From the NCBI RefSeq assembly GCF_001592755.1, contig NZ_LUKF01000019.1:1-64000 (forward strand): 64,000 nt of DNA, given 5' to 3'. The position numbers and the translations under genes are program-made. Every line of letters begins with the position of its first letter. Position 1 is the stretch's first letter. This document shows positions 33,939 through 41,791 of this stretch, piece after piece. This DNA comes from Bdellovibrio bacteriovorus (lineage in GTDB: Bacteria > Bdellovibrionota > Bdellovibrionia > Bdellovibrionales > Bdellovibrionaceae). The notes under the pieces were generated by a model. The model was not told the origin of the DNA and made no database searches. It worked only from the letters and a program-made list of their open reading frames with translations.

Positions 33939-34907
33939 ATGAGCACTCCTCTTTTGAAAGTTGAAAATGTCACTAAAAGCTTTCCAATCTATGGCGGACT
34001 TTTCAGCCGTGAAGTAGCTTCGGTAAAAGCGGTTCAAGGTATTTCCTTTGAACTTAAAAAAGGCGAAACTCTAGGCCTGGTGGGTGAATCCGGTTGCGGT
34101 AAATCTACTTTGGGTCGTTGTTTGATTCGCCTTCATGACACGACTTCTGGAAAAATCTCTTACAACGGTAAAGACATCACGCACATTCAAGGCGAAGAGC
34201 TGCGTGACATGCGTAAAAAAATGCAAATCATCTTCCAAGATCCATTTGCTTCTTTGAATCCGCGCATGACGATCGGCTCCATCCTTGAAGAGCCATTGAT
34301 CATTCACAACCTTTATAGTTCTGCGAAAGATCGTCAGGATCGTATTCATGAATTGATCGACCTTGTGGGTCTTCGTCGTGAACATTTGAACCGTTACCCG
34401 CATGAATTCTCTGGCGGTCAACGTCAGCGTGTGGGCATTGCCCGTGCTTTGGCGGTGAATCCTGAGTTGATCGTGTGTGACGAGCCGGTTTCTGCCTTGG
34501 ACGTTTCCATCCAAGCGCAAGTGATCAATCTTTTGATGGAGCTTCAACAAAAGCTCGGTCTTACATACATCTTTATTGCGCATGACTTGAAGGTGGTTGA
34601 ACACGTTTCTACACGTGTGGCTGTTATGTACTTGGGTAAAATCGTTGAAATGGCAGAGGCTGAAGAGCTTTACCGCAATCCGAAGCATCCCTATACGAAA
34701 GCCCTGATGTCGGCAATCCCAGTTCCAGATCCTCGTCGTCGTGACGAGCGTATCATTTTGACTGGGGACGTGCCGTCGCCAATCAGCCCTCCTACAGGCT
34801 GTCATTTCCACCCTCGTTGCCCTATGGCTATCGAGGATTGCAAGACTATCGTCCCGCCTTTGGAGCTAAAATCTCCAGATCATATCGCGGCCTGCATTCG
34901 CGTATAA
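33939..34907 (+). CDS. Peptide ABC transporter ATP-binding protein, DppF/OppF-like
   Basis: 322 residues, begins two bases after the DppD-like gene, with which it would form the ATPase pair. Walker A GESGCGKS, signature [12 protein letters not shown], Walker [15 protein letters not shown]-loop IAHDLKV, and the C-terminal [15 protein letters not shown] extension (Cys pattern as in OppF). A short copy of sequence resembling the dispersed repeat follows its stop. Confidence 0.93.
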   Translation: MSTPLLKVENVTKSFPIYGGLFSREVASVKAVQGISFELKKGETLGLVGESGCGKSTLGRCLIRLHDTTSGKISYNGKDITHIQGEELRDMRKKMQIIFQDPFASLNPRMTIGSILEEPLIIHNLYSSAKDRQDRIHELIDLVGLRREHLNRYPHEFSGGQRQRVGIARALAVNPELIVCDEPVSALDVSIQAQVINLLMELQQKLGLTYIFIAHDLKVVEHVSTRVAVMYLGKIVEMAEAEELYRNPKHPYTKALMSAIPVPDPRRRDERIILTGDVPSPISPPTGCHFHPRCPMAIEDCKTIVPPLELKSPDHIAACIRV

Positions 34908-34932
34908 AGAAGTTACCTATTTTTTCCGATAA

Positions 34933-34960
34933 ACTCCCTAGGTTGCGTAACCTGGGGAGT
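34933..34960 (+). promoter_or_regulatory. Hairpin that covers the ribosome site of the PilZ gene
   Basis: ACTCCCTAGGTT (34933-34944) pairs with AACCTGGGGAGT (34949-34960) with one wobble and a GCGT loop. The right arm contains the GGGGAG ribosome site, which is followed by TCT and the ATG. Translation could therefore be restrained until the stem opens. It may also be a terminator for the ABC genes, although it has no U-tract. Confidence 0.5.
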
Positions 34961-34962
34961 CT

Positions 34963-35805
34963 ATGAAAACGCAAGGCAAAGTTTGGATCATTTACGACGC
35001 TGAAACTAAGAAACAGACAAAACCGATGTCTGTCGTTCAAGCGCAGGTCACTTTGTTGTCTTTAGACTCTACATCACATCATAAATACTTTCTTTGGACA
35101 CCCGGCTGGGAAGAGTGGATCAGCGTTAAAGAGTTCTTAACGTCGGATCAAAAGTATTTCGTCATGGCGCAACCACCTCGTCCGGCAGAGCCTGCATTTA
35201 CATCGCCAGGTTCTGTCCCAGATGACACTTTAACGGCGACACACAACGCTCCACCAACGCAGTCTTCGTCTGACAGCCCTTACACGCAAGTGGTTGTCGG
35301 GGAAGCGCCATTGAAGCAGCAAGAGTTTGGTGGTTATCATCATCAAGACTTCAATGGTGATGAGTTAGATCTTAAAAAGATCGCGAAAATTAAACCTGAA
35401 TCCACAAAGAAAAAAGCGGATCCCGCGCCCGCTCCCAAAGCCGAGCCGAGCGGAGCTGATCGTCGTCGCGATCCCCGTCATAATTTTAAAATCGAAGTTG
35501 TTCTGGTTTCTAAGATTCGTTCATTCCGCACGTACTCAAAGAATATTTCTTTAAGCGGTACAATGTTGGAAGACGAAATCCCGCGAGACTTTTTGAATAA
35601 ACCCTTCGATCTTATTATCGTAAATCCCTTTGAACCCGATCCATCAAAAGCTCGTCTGCTTTTCCGCGCGAAAATCGTCGGTGACATGACAGACCCACGC
35701 CGCTTGATGTTCATCGAACAAGACGTCGCCATGACCTTGCGTCTAGACGCTCTTCTTAAAGCCTACGTCATCTACCAAGACCAAGTCCGCCGAAGCGCCG
35801 GCTAA
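34963..35805 (+). CDS. GYF_2-like plus PilZ domain protein (c-di-GMP receptor)
   Basis: 280 residues. N-terminal GYF_2-like domain (about 5-65; KVWIIYDAETKKQTKPMSVVQAQ and FLWTPGWEEWISVKEFL), a Pro/Ala/Ser-rich linker (about 70-165), then a PilZ domain (about 165-275). The c-di-GMP-binding motif is present: RRRDPRHNF (RxxxR) and KNISLSGTMLED ((D/N)xSxxG). It should bind cyclic-di-GMP and relay the signal to a target protein; related proteins in Bdellovibrio influence motility. The dispersed palindromic repeat starts at its stop codon. Confidence 0.85.
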   Translation: MKTQGKVWIIYDAETKKQTKPMSVVQAQVTLLSLDSTSHHKYFLWTPGWEEWISVKEFLTSDQKYFVMAQPPRPAEPAFTSPGSVPDDTLTATHNAPPTQSSSDSPYTQVVVGEAPLKQQEFGGYHHQDFNGDELDLKKIAKIKPESTKKKADPAPAPKAEPSGADRRRDPRHNFKIEVVLVSKIRSFRTYSKNISLSGTMLEDEIPRDFLNKPFDLIIVNPFEPDPSKARLLFRAKIVGDMTDPRRLMFIEQDVAMTLRLDALLKAYVIYQDQVRRSAG

Positions 35806-35881
35806 AAGGTGCCTGCTTCTTTTTTGGGTCTACGCCGCATTAATTGCTGCGGTGTAGACCCAAAAAGTAAGCAGGCACTTT
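35805..35881. repeat. Palindromic pair of dispersed repeats at a stop codon
   Basis: Left arm 35805-35839 and right arm 35848-35881 are inverted copies of one repeat (about 31 of 35 positions pair, 8-base loop). The left arm starts inside the TAA stop of the PilZ gene. Each arm reads AAAGGTGCCTGCTT, T-run, GGGTCTAC. The two copies at 30763-30862 are the same element. A hairpin of about 31 base pairs is possible. A partial copy (AAGGTGCCTGC) lies at 35950-35960. Confidence 0.75.
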
Positions 35882-35887
35882 CAAAAA

Positions 35888-35919
35888 AAATGGGTAGAAG
35901 ATTTCTCTTCTACCCATTT
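35888..35919. terminator. Perfect 14-bp hairpin downstream of the palindromic repeat
   Basis: AAATGGGTAGAAGA / TCTTCTACCCATTT with a TTTC loop. On the minus strand it is followed by a run of eight T residues, which makes a good minus-strand terminator, but no minus-strand gene precedes it. On the plus strand the tail is only TTT. Confidence 0.45.
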
Positions 35920-36108
35920 AGGAAATTATTTGCAGATGGTCGAAACGTTCAAGGTGCCTGCAAAGTTATTTATATAATTCAAAATACTCATCGGCTTCTC
36001 TTCACAATTATGAACGAGACCTCGGAATAGTTTTTCCTTTGAATAAAAATTCGGTTACATGAACATCCCGCAATGAAACATTTTTGGTCTAGAAAGCGAG
36101 TGTTTTAG

Positions 36109-36136
36109 TCAAGACTCCTTAACATCGCGCCGATAT
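36109..36136 (+). promoter_or_regulatory. Sigma-28-like promoter candidate
   Basis: TCAAGACT (36109-36116), a 12-base spacer and GCCGATAT (36129-36136), against the flagellar sigma consensus TAAAGTTT and GCCGATAA (about 5 of 8 and 7 of 8 matches). It lies 32 bases before the lipoprotein start. Confidence 0.35.
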
Positions 36137-36167
36137 TTTTTAAGTAGGACGTAAAGGAGACGACAAT

Positions 36168-37238
36168 ATGAGTACAGCGAAGTACTTGGTTCTCTTAGTA
36201 GCGACACTGATGTTGGCAACGGCTTGCGAGCAACAGGTCGAAGATGATGGCTCGAGCGAAAACGATCAGGCCACAAACCCCACACGCTTTCTTTATATTG
36301 CTAGCGGAAGTTGTTATGCCGGGGGGCCTACTCCGACCTCCCCTTCGCGCACGATCTCGCGTGTGAATCTAGCAACCGGAAATATCCATGACATCATCGT
36401 TGATTACAATGCGGCTTCTCCGGGTGATGCGCCCATCACCGTTATCAATCACGATGACAACACCGTTCTTTCTTTGGTCGAGAACACCAGCGGGCGTCGC
36501 GTGGATCGAGTCACTAAGTCTTCCAACGGAAATCAATATCAGACATATTTTACGAACTCGACGGCACTGAACGCGGTGATGCGAAGCATGAGTGTAGCTT
36601 CAGACGGCGCTTTATTAATTAGTAAATCCAGTGCCATTGAAAAGTTCGCAGCAAAAAGTCGCGTGGGCACTGCGGCCTATGTCAACGCTCCGGGCGGCGC
36701 TTGTGCGACAACGACAACGTTAATTTCAAGTCTTACGGTGACACCTACTTACGGGCACATCCTTTACACACATGCAGCGGCGGCTCCTAACAACAAGCTG
36801 AATGCGATAAAAGGAACAGGTTATGTTTCCGCTGCCGACTGTTTAGCAAGCACGTCCATCACTCCGACAACAGCTTTACCGACAGCCATGGTTTACATTC
36901 CTTCGTCAAATGATGTTTTGATCGCAACGGGAGGCACGACGGCGGCTTCGAATATGATAATTTCCTATCCCATCACCGAAACCGCTTCGACCGTCACGAT
37001 TGGATCGCCGACTGTCGCCTACATCAACACCAGCGTGATTTATGGCCCTTCCGCGATGACCTATGACGCTGAAACGGGTTTTGTCTATGTTGCGAATGGA
37101 TCCACATCTTTAGCGAACGTGATTGAAAAATTCACTTATGATTCAACGACGAAGACTTTGACTCGCGTTGGGACCGTGCCCTTCACTGGAACAAGTCTGC
37201 AAACAAATTGTATAAGTTCGATGTTTGTGGGGAATTAA
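36168..37238 (+). CDS. Lipoprotein, beta-propeller-like (356 aa)
   Basis: Signal peptide with lipobox LATAC (Cys20). The mature chain has repeated strand-rich units with the feel of a beta-propeller (FLYIASGSCYAGG, ISRVNLATGNIHDI, MVYIPSSNDVLIATGG, MTYDAETGFVYVANGS), as in PQQ/YVTN or lactonase-like families, although no diagnostic motif is seen. Seven or so blades would fit the length. AAAGGAGACGAC precedes the ATG. Function unknown. A shared terminator lies between it and the protease gene. Confidence 0.75.
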   Translation: MSTAKYLVLLVATLMLATACEQQVEDDGSSENDQATNPTRFLYIASGSCYAGGPTPTSPSRTISRVNLATGNIHDIIVDYNAASPGDAPITVINHDDNTVLSLVENTSGRRVDRVTKSSNGNQYQTYFTNSTALNAVMRSMSVASDGALLISKSSAIEKFAAKSRVGTAAYVNAPGGACATTTTLISSLTVTPTYGHILYTHAAAAPNNKLNAIKGTGYVSAADCLASTSITPTTALPTAMVYIPSSNDVLIATGGTTAASNMIISYPITETASTVTIGSPTVAYINTSVIYGPSAMTYDAETGFVYVANGSTSLANVIEKFTYDSTTKTLTRVGTVPFTGTSLQTNCISSMFVGN

Positions 37239-37266
37239 AAAAGGCACCGGAAGGTGCCTTTTCTTT
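37239..37266. terminator. Bidirectional intrinsic terminator
   Basis: AAGGCACC / GGTGCCTT with a GGAA loop, flanked by A-rich and T-rich sequence on both sides, between the convergent lipoprotein and protease genes. Confidence 0.9.
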
Positions 37267-38969
37267 TAGTAGCTTCCGGTGAAATTAATGCTCCATTGAG
37301 TGAGCGTTCCCGAGTTGCCCGATTTCGCATCGACGACTTTCAGAGTCCAAGCTCCTTGAGTCGTTTCTTGATAGAAGGCGTTGGTCAGGAAAGTTTGTCC
37401 GGTATAATTAGCAAGACCTGTTAAAGAGTTTCGTGCATTGACGATGATACTTTTCTTTCCTGACGGCGAAATTAACTCAAGCGCCAGTTCAGAAATATTC
37501 GCGTGAGTGACCCACACCCGGATTTGCACCGATTCAATTTTAATATTCGGAGTGTTCACGATGATCACACTAGAGCCACCGGCCGCAGCATTGTCCGGGA
37601 TACCTACAGAAATTCCACCTGAAGTATCTGACCAATTTGTTTCCGTAAAAGCACCAAAAGGAGAAGTATAGTTTCGCGCTAAACTTACGGCCGCGTCTAC
37701 GTCGACTTTTCCAAACCCGTACCAGTTATGAAACTTAAATCCGGCCCCATTCTGAATCCAAGGCTGCTCCCAGGCATAACCTGCTGGCGTCGTATCCATA
37801 GGGTGAGGCACCGTTCCCGTTGTCACATAATTTACTGGGACGGCTGTTTTGGCGAGAATGTATTTCACGTCTCTCCAAGTCAGATTGGGATTGGCTTCTA
37901 AGATCAGTGCAATGGCACCCGTAAGAACCGGAGTCGCCGCCGAAGTTCCGTTAAACGTGACGGAATAGCTGCACGCTGAGTTGCCGTTGGCTCCTTTTTC
38001 AAAGGCCACGTCACTAGTAACATTCGAAGCAGAAAATCCTTTGCTACATCCCATACGATCTGTTGTCACCATGGCTGGAGAATCATCACCGAACTCTCCA
38101 CCAAACGAAGACACCCAAATGTTAGAGCCCGGCGAAGAATAGCTTGCTGCATATCCTTCCGCATTCAAAGCGCCCGCTAAAAGTGTATAAGGAGTGCTAT
38201 TATCAGAATCAAAGTTCGCATTTCCAACGCAATACTCGGTGCTAGAGCCACGGCATTTCACAAAAAAATCGTTCCCGGCCGCTTTGACAATTAAGGAGCC
38301 TTTTCCCGAGCGACCATTGATCGCTTTTGATTTTAACTGCGCCTGAAAATTAGATGAAACAGTCGACAAATTATTTTGCGAAGAACCCCAACTCATATTG
38401 AAAAGGTCAAAGTTTCCCTCGGCCTGACTGACTAATATCGCGTCAGAATATCCTGCCGCTTCAGAAAGAAAATTCGCTGAAGCAATCCCCGCCCCGAAAG
38501 CGACACCCTTAGTGCCCACACCATTGGAGGCAACAGCCGCAATCAAACCAGAAACAGCCGTACCATGGTTATCGTTAGCAACTTTCGGTGCAGCAGCACT
38601 CGCTGTCCAAGGTGATGCCAAAGTATAATCTTTAGAAACGCCGTAAAGAAAATTCTTCTTTAGATCTTCGTGAGTGTCTTCAACACCATCGTCAGAAACT
38701 AAAATTGAAAGACCTTTTCCAGAGTATCCGCTCGACCAAGTCTGCAGAAGATTTAAATCGTTTCCGACTTCACCCGCAGTCGTCGAAAAAACTTTCTGAG
38801 CGGTATTATTGATATGCCAAGCCAGTTCTAATAATGGATCGGCACCGGTTTTATCCGGCTCAACAGCAGTGAAAGTACTTTCCGCACAATTCGTAAAGAA
38901 CAGCCCCGTGAGACAGCTCACCGCTAAAACAGAAACTAAAATGCGGAAGCGAGGACTAATTCTTTTCAT
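37266..38969 (-). CDS. Subtilisin/kexin-like protease with P-domain, lipoprotein
   Basis: 567 residues, S8 serine protease. Lipobox ends at Cys28 (LFFTNC), so it is anchored in an envelope membrane. Catalytic triad: Asp93 (SDDGVEDTHEDL, the kexin-type DDG), His135 (NHGTAV) and Ser343 (NGTSAATP); oxyanion Asn233 (AAGND). A C-terminal P-domain (about 455-567) occurs in proprotein convertases. No propeptide of its own is seen: only about 50 residues separate the lipobox from the catalytic core. The upstream gene encodes a propeptide-like protein and overlaps it by 14 bases. Predicted role is degrading or processing envelope or prey proteins. Confidence 0.9.
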   Translation of the reverse strand: MKRISPRFRILVSVLAVSCLTGLFFTNCAESTFTAVEPDKTGADPLLELAWHINNTAQKVFSTTAGEVGNDLNLLQTWSSGYSGKGLSILVSDDGVEDTHEDLKKNFLYGVSKDYTLASPWTASAAAPKVANDNHGTAVSGLIAAVASNGVGTKGVAFGAGIASANFLSEAAGYSDAILVSQAEGNFDLFNMSWGSSQNNLSTVSSNFQAQLKSKAINGRSGKGSLIVKAAGNDFFVKCRGSSTEYCVGNANFDSDNSTPYTLLAGALNAEGYAASYSSPGSNIWVSSFGGEFGDDSPAMVTTDRMGCSKGFSASNVTSDVAFEKGANGNSACSYSVTFNGTSAATPVLTGAIALILEANPNLTWRDVKYILAKTAVPVNYVTTGTVPHPMDTTPAGYAWEQPWIQNGAGFKFHNWYGFGKVDVDAAVSLARNYTSPFGAFTETNWSDTSGGISVGIPDNAAAGGSSVIIVNTPNIKIESVQIRVWVTHANISELALELISPSGKKSIIVNARNSLTGLANYTGQTFLTNAFYQETTQGAWTLKVVDAKSGNSGTLTQWSINFTGSY

Positions 38970-39693
38970 AAGTTCTACTTAAAATTTCCATTTCTGAAGA
39001 TTCTAAAGAGGGATCATTTTTTAAAATATCTTGGACGACTTTTAAGTCAAAAGGCTCTTGAGGAGACGTCACGTAATAAGTACGAATATCCGGAAACGAA
39101 TTTAAAACTTTCAGTCCCAAGTTTTGCGTAAGAACCTGTGGCGAAACTCCTTCTTTAAGGACCACCGAAAAAGTTCCCGTGACGACACCCGCAATTCCCA
39201 ATCGAGCATCATAAACCACGATCGGCTGAGACGCGGAAAAAGCACTCGGATCCGCCGCTTCCTCTTTAACTAAATAAAAACCCGTCATTTCGCCGACAAC
39301 GACTGCGGAAGGTGGTCCCGCATTTTTAGGGACGGCTCTTACGCCATTCCAGATTTTCCAATCACTATCAGCAAAAAGCGGCGATTCGGAAAACTCTGCA
39401 TTTTGTGTATTCAGCTTAATAGAATCCCGCTCTGACTTGGGTAAGCGACGAGATCGCGGCACCATCTGCGCTGGTTCTTGATTGGAAGCAATTTCAGTGG
39501 TTTGAGTTTTTTCAGAAGACTCTACTGCCACGGTGGCAGTGGAGGTGGACTCATGGTCCTTTGCAGATGATAAAGTGGTAGAAGCTTCGGTGTTTGCAGT
39601 TATTACTGACGAAGAAGCCCCTTTATTCCAAAAATAAAGAGCCGCTCCCCCTAATACGATCAAGAAAATGACTATGGATAACCGACGTGCCAT
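38956..39693 (-). CDS. Membrane-anchored subtilase propeptide-like protein
   Basis: 245 residues: a transmembrane anchor (about 5-22), a Ser/Thr-rich linker, and a C-terminal segment (about 168-241) that looks like the inhibitory propeptide of large subtilases: a strand TGTFSVVLKEGVSPQVLTQ, LGLKVLNSFPDIRTYYVTSPQEPFDLKVVQDILKNDPSLESSEMEI. In those enzymes the propeptide ends with helix-turn and (D/E)xxVESxE, which matches this end. The gene overlaps the protease gene by 14 bases. It may act as a folding chaperone and inhibitor supplied in trans. This is inference from pattern and context. Confidence 0.6.
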   Translation of the reverse strand: MARRLSIVIFLIVLGGAALYFWNKGASSSVITANTEASTTLSSAKDHESTSTATVAVESSEKTQTTEIASNQEPAQMVPRSRRLPKSERDSIKLNTQNAEFSESPLFADSDWKIWNGVRAVPKNAGPPSAVVVGEMTGFYLVKEEAADPSAFSASQPIVVYDARLGIAGVVTGTFSVVLKEGVSPQVLTQNLGLKVLNSFPDIRTYYVTSPQEPFDLKVVQDILKNDPSLESSEMEILSRTYEKN

Positions 39694-39769
39694 GAGCTTC
39701 CTATTTTAGCTTGTTTACTAACAGGATGCTCATTATTTTCCGCTAGGACTATTGAGAAATTGTGGAGCT

Positions 39770-39812
39770 GGCCTTAGGGTCTCGGACTGAGACAATACCT
39801 TTGTCTAAGGCC
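39770..39812. other. Nested inverted repeat (three-way junction possible)
   Basis: Outer stem GGCCTTAG / CTAAGGCC (39770-39777 with 39805-39812) encloses GTCTC/GAGAC (39779-39783 with 39789-39793) and a short GACAA/TTGTC stem (39791-39795 with 39801-39805) that overlaps the previous stem and the outer one. It lies downstream of the receiver gene on the minus strand and may be its terminator; no U-tract. Confidence 0.45.
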
Positions 39813-39818
39813 CCTGAA

Positions 39819-40316
39819 CTACTCGTTCAATTTAAGAAGTGTCTGAACAGTTTTCTTTAGCTTTTCGACGTCGAAAGGCTTTTTGATGTAGTCATCAGCG
39901 CCGATTTCGAAAGCTTTTTTCATGTCGTCTTCGGTGGCTTTGCCAGAAACGAAAACCAACGGAATCTTTTTAAGATCGCGATGGTCCTTCAGAAGCTGGG
40001 CCAGTTCAAAACCGTTCACCCATGGAAGACCCACATCCATCAAAATCAAATCAACCGGATGATCATCCAAGGCCGTAGAAAGTTCCGTGGCATCAGCGGC
40101 AAGCTTCGTCACGTAACCTTCAGTTTCTAGAATTCTCTTCATCGCCAAACGCATGGTCTCATCATCTTCGATAACTAAGATCACTTTGGGATCAAGTTTC
40201 TTCTTCGCCTCACGAAATTGATCTAAAGAGACAACGTCCTGGCTCGCGATGCGCGCCTTCGTCATCTTCTCGATTTTGTCGACTAAATCCTTCGTGTTGA
40301 TTCTTTTATCCTTCAT
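39819..40316 (-). CDS. Single-domain response regulator (CheY-like receiver)
   Basis: 165 residues: a charged N-terminal extension (about 1-42; helix, Lys/Arg/Gln-rich) followed by a receiver domain. Acidic pocket Glu50-Asp51-Asp52, phosphoacceptor Asp94 (LILMDVGLP), switch Ser in FVSGKA and Lys in YIKKPFD. It has no output domain, so it should act through protein contacts as a phosphotransfer or motor-binding regulator. It begins seven bases after the trxB stop, suggesting coexpression with the thioredoxin reductase. No partner histidine kinase is in the window. Confidence 0.9.
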   Translation of the reverse strand: MKDKRINTKDLVDKIEKMTKARIASQDVVSLDQFREAKKKLDPKVILVIEDDETMRLAMKRILETEGYVTKLAADATELSTALDDHPVDLILMDVGLPWVNGFELAQLLKDHRDLKKIPLVFVSGKATEDDMKKAFEIGADDYIKKPFDVEKLKKTVQTLLKLNE

Positions 40317-40323
40317 ACATTCC

Positions 40324-41268
40324 TTAGTGAGAACCTTGAGCTTCTAACCATCTTTCAGCATCAATAGCTGCCATACAGCCTGTACCGGCTGCCGTGATGG
40401 CTTGGCGGTATACGTGATCTTGCACGTCTCCGGCCGCAAAGACACCTGGAATATTAGTATAGGTCGTGTTCGGCTGAGTAATCAAATACCCTGTCTCATT
40501 CATATCCAACATACCTTTGAAAAGGTCTGTATTTGGCTTATGGCCAATGGCTAGGAATAGACCCGTAATACCTAGATCCTTCACTTCACCCGTGTTGACG
40601 TCTCTGATCTTAGCGCTTGTCATGCTTTTGCCATCGCCCATAACTTCGGTGACTTCCGTGTTCCAAAGAACTTCAATCTTTGGATTTTTCATCACACGCT
40701 CAGCCATGATTTTGGAAGCACGGAAGTGATCACGTCTATGGATCACATAAACTTTAGAAGCAAAACGAGTGAGGAAAGTCGCTTCTTCCATCGCGGTGTC
40801 ACCACCGCCAACAACACCAATTTCTTGGTTACGGAAGAAAGCTCCGTCACAAGTCGCACAAGCGGACACACCACGGTTTGAATACTGTCTTTCTGAAGGA
40901 AGACCCAGGTACTTCGCACTTGCGCCGGTAGAGATGATGATTGATTTTGCCAAATGAAGTTTGTCACCAATCCAAACTTTGAACGGACGTTGCGAGAAAT
41001 CCACTTTCGTCACATTGCGAGTGATGAAACGAGTTCCAAATCTTTCGGCTTGTTTTCTCATCACCGTGATGAGATCAGGTCCCGTGATTCCATGCTCAAA
41101 GCCAGGGAAGTTTTCAACTTCTGTTGTCGTCATTAACTGACCACCGGCTTCTTCGCCTTCGATCATTAACGGTTCTAAATTCGCACGAGATGTGTAAACA
41201 GCTGCTGTCAAACCTGCAGGGCCTGAGCCGATGATAATCACATTTTCAACTTTAGTATCTTGAGTCAT
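40324..41268 (-). CDS. trxB: Thioredoxin-disulfide reductase
   Basis: 314-residue FAD/NADPH flavoenzyme that reduces thioredoxin. FAD motif IIIGSGPAGLTAAVY (11-25), redox-active CATC (Cys137-x2-Cys140 in GVSACATCDGAFF), NADPH motif VGGGDTAMEEA and the C-terminal GVFAAGDVQDHVYRQAITAAGTG. Length and motif spacing match the low-molecular-weight bacterial TrxB. First gene of a two-gene unit with the receiver protein. Confidence 0.97.
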   Translation of the reverse strand: MTQDTKVENVIIIGSGPAGLTAAVYTSRANLEPLMIEGEEAGGQLMTTTEVENFPGFEHGITGPDLITVMRKQAERFGTRFITRNVTKVDFSQRPFKVWIGDKLHLAKSIIISTGASAKYLGLPSERQYSNRGVSACATCDGAFFRNQEIGVVGGGDTAMEEATFLTRFASKVYVIHRRDHFRASKIMAERVMKNPKIEVLWNTEVTEVMGDGKSMTSAKIRDVNTGEVKDLGITGLFLAIGHKPNTDLFKGMLDMNETGYLITQPNTTYTNIPGVFAAGDVQDHVYRQAITAAGTGCMAAIDAERWLEAQGSH

Positions 41269-41339
41269 AGAAACCTCACAAAATAGGGACCAATTTACGC
41301 CCCTAGGCTACCACAAACAGGGTTGTTTTCATTACTTCT

Positions 41340-41369
41340 TTGCACGTTTTGGACTGCGTCAGCTACAAT
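41340..41369 (+). promoter_or_regulatory. Promoter candidate directly upstream of the ferredoxin ATG
   Basis: TTGCAC (41340-41345), 18-base spacer, TACAAT (41364-41369). The -10 element ends five bases before the ATG, so the mRNA would begin at or near the start codon. No ribosome site is seen, which fits a leaderless message. Confidence 0.5.
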
Positions 41370-41374
41370 GAGCC

Positions 41375-41662
41375 ATGCCTTTGATTTCGTTTAAAAAAAA
41401 TCGTCCTGCCTTTGAGGTTCCTTCGGGGGCAAACCTGATGAAATCTCTTCTTGAAGCCGGCCTCCCCGTCGCTTCAAGTTGCGATGGTGATGGTGTTTGC
41501 GCCAAGTGCAAGATCATCATTGTTGAAGGCAAAGAGAATTTGACCCCGGAAAACGAAACGGAGGCCTTCTTAAGGGAGTCTAAAGATCTGCCAAAAGATG
41601 TTCGCATTAGCTGCCAAACTCAAGTGATTGGCGACGTCACAATTGACGCAACTTATTGGTAA
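41375..41662 (+). CDS. 2Fe-2S ferredoxin
   Basis: 95-residue plant-type ferredoxin domain. Cluster ligands Cys36, Cys42, Cys45 (CxxxxxCxxC in SSCDGDGVCAKC) and Cys80 (RISCQTQ). Small acidic electron carrier in the cytoplasm; the reductase and acceptor are not evident. No ribosome binding site; promoter candidate abuts the ATG. Confidence 0.93.
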   Translation: MPLISFKKNRPAFEVPSGANLMKSLLEAGLPVASSCDGDGVCAKCKIIIVEGKENLTPENETEAFLRESKDLPKDVRISCQTQVIGDVTIDATYW

Positions 41663-41791
41663 TTCCAGTTTTCATACAACAGCCGTATCAGAGCAAGACG
41701 CAGCTTTCATAAAAACCCGCCTTCATCTACCGTTTTTCATTTAGGCCCAGAGCAAATGCTCCGATGGATTCATAAGACTTCTCGGAGGGTT

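Larger units (their letters stand above)
35806..36167. other. 362-base gap holding the repeat element
   Basis: Contains the palindromic repeat, the 14-bp hairpin and, at the right, the upstream region of the next lipoprotein gene. An open frame at 35809-36030 runs through the repeat and is not considered a gene. Confidence 0.6.

Noticed and set aside
35809-36030. 73-residue open frame downstream of the PilZ gene
   Set aside because: Read from the palindromic repeat and lacks a ribosome site.
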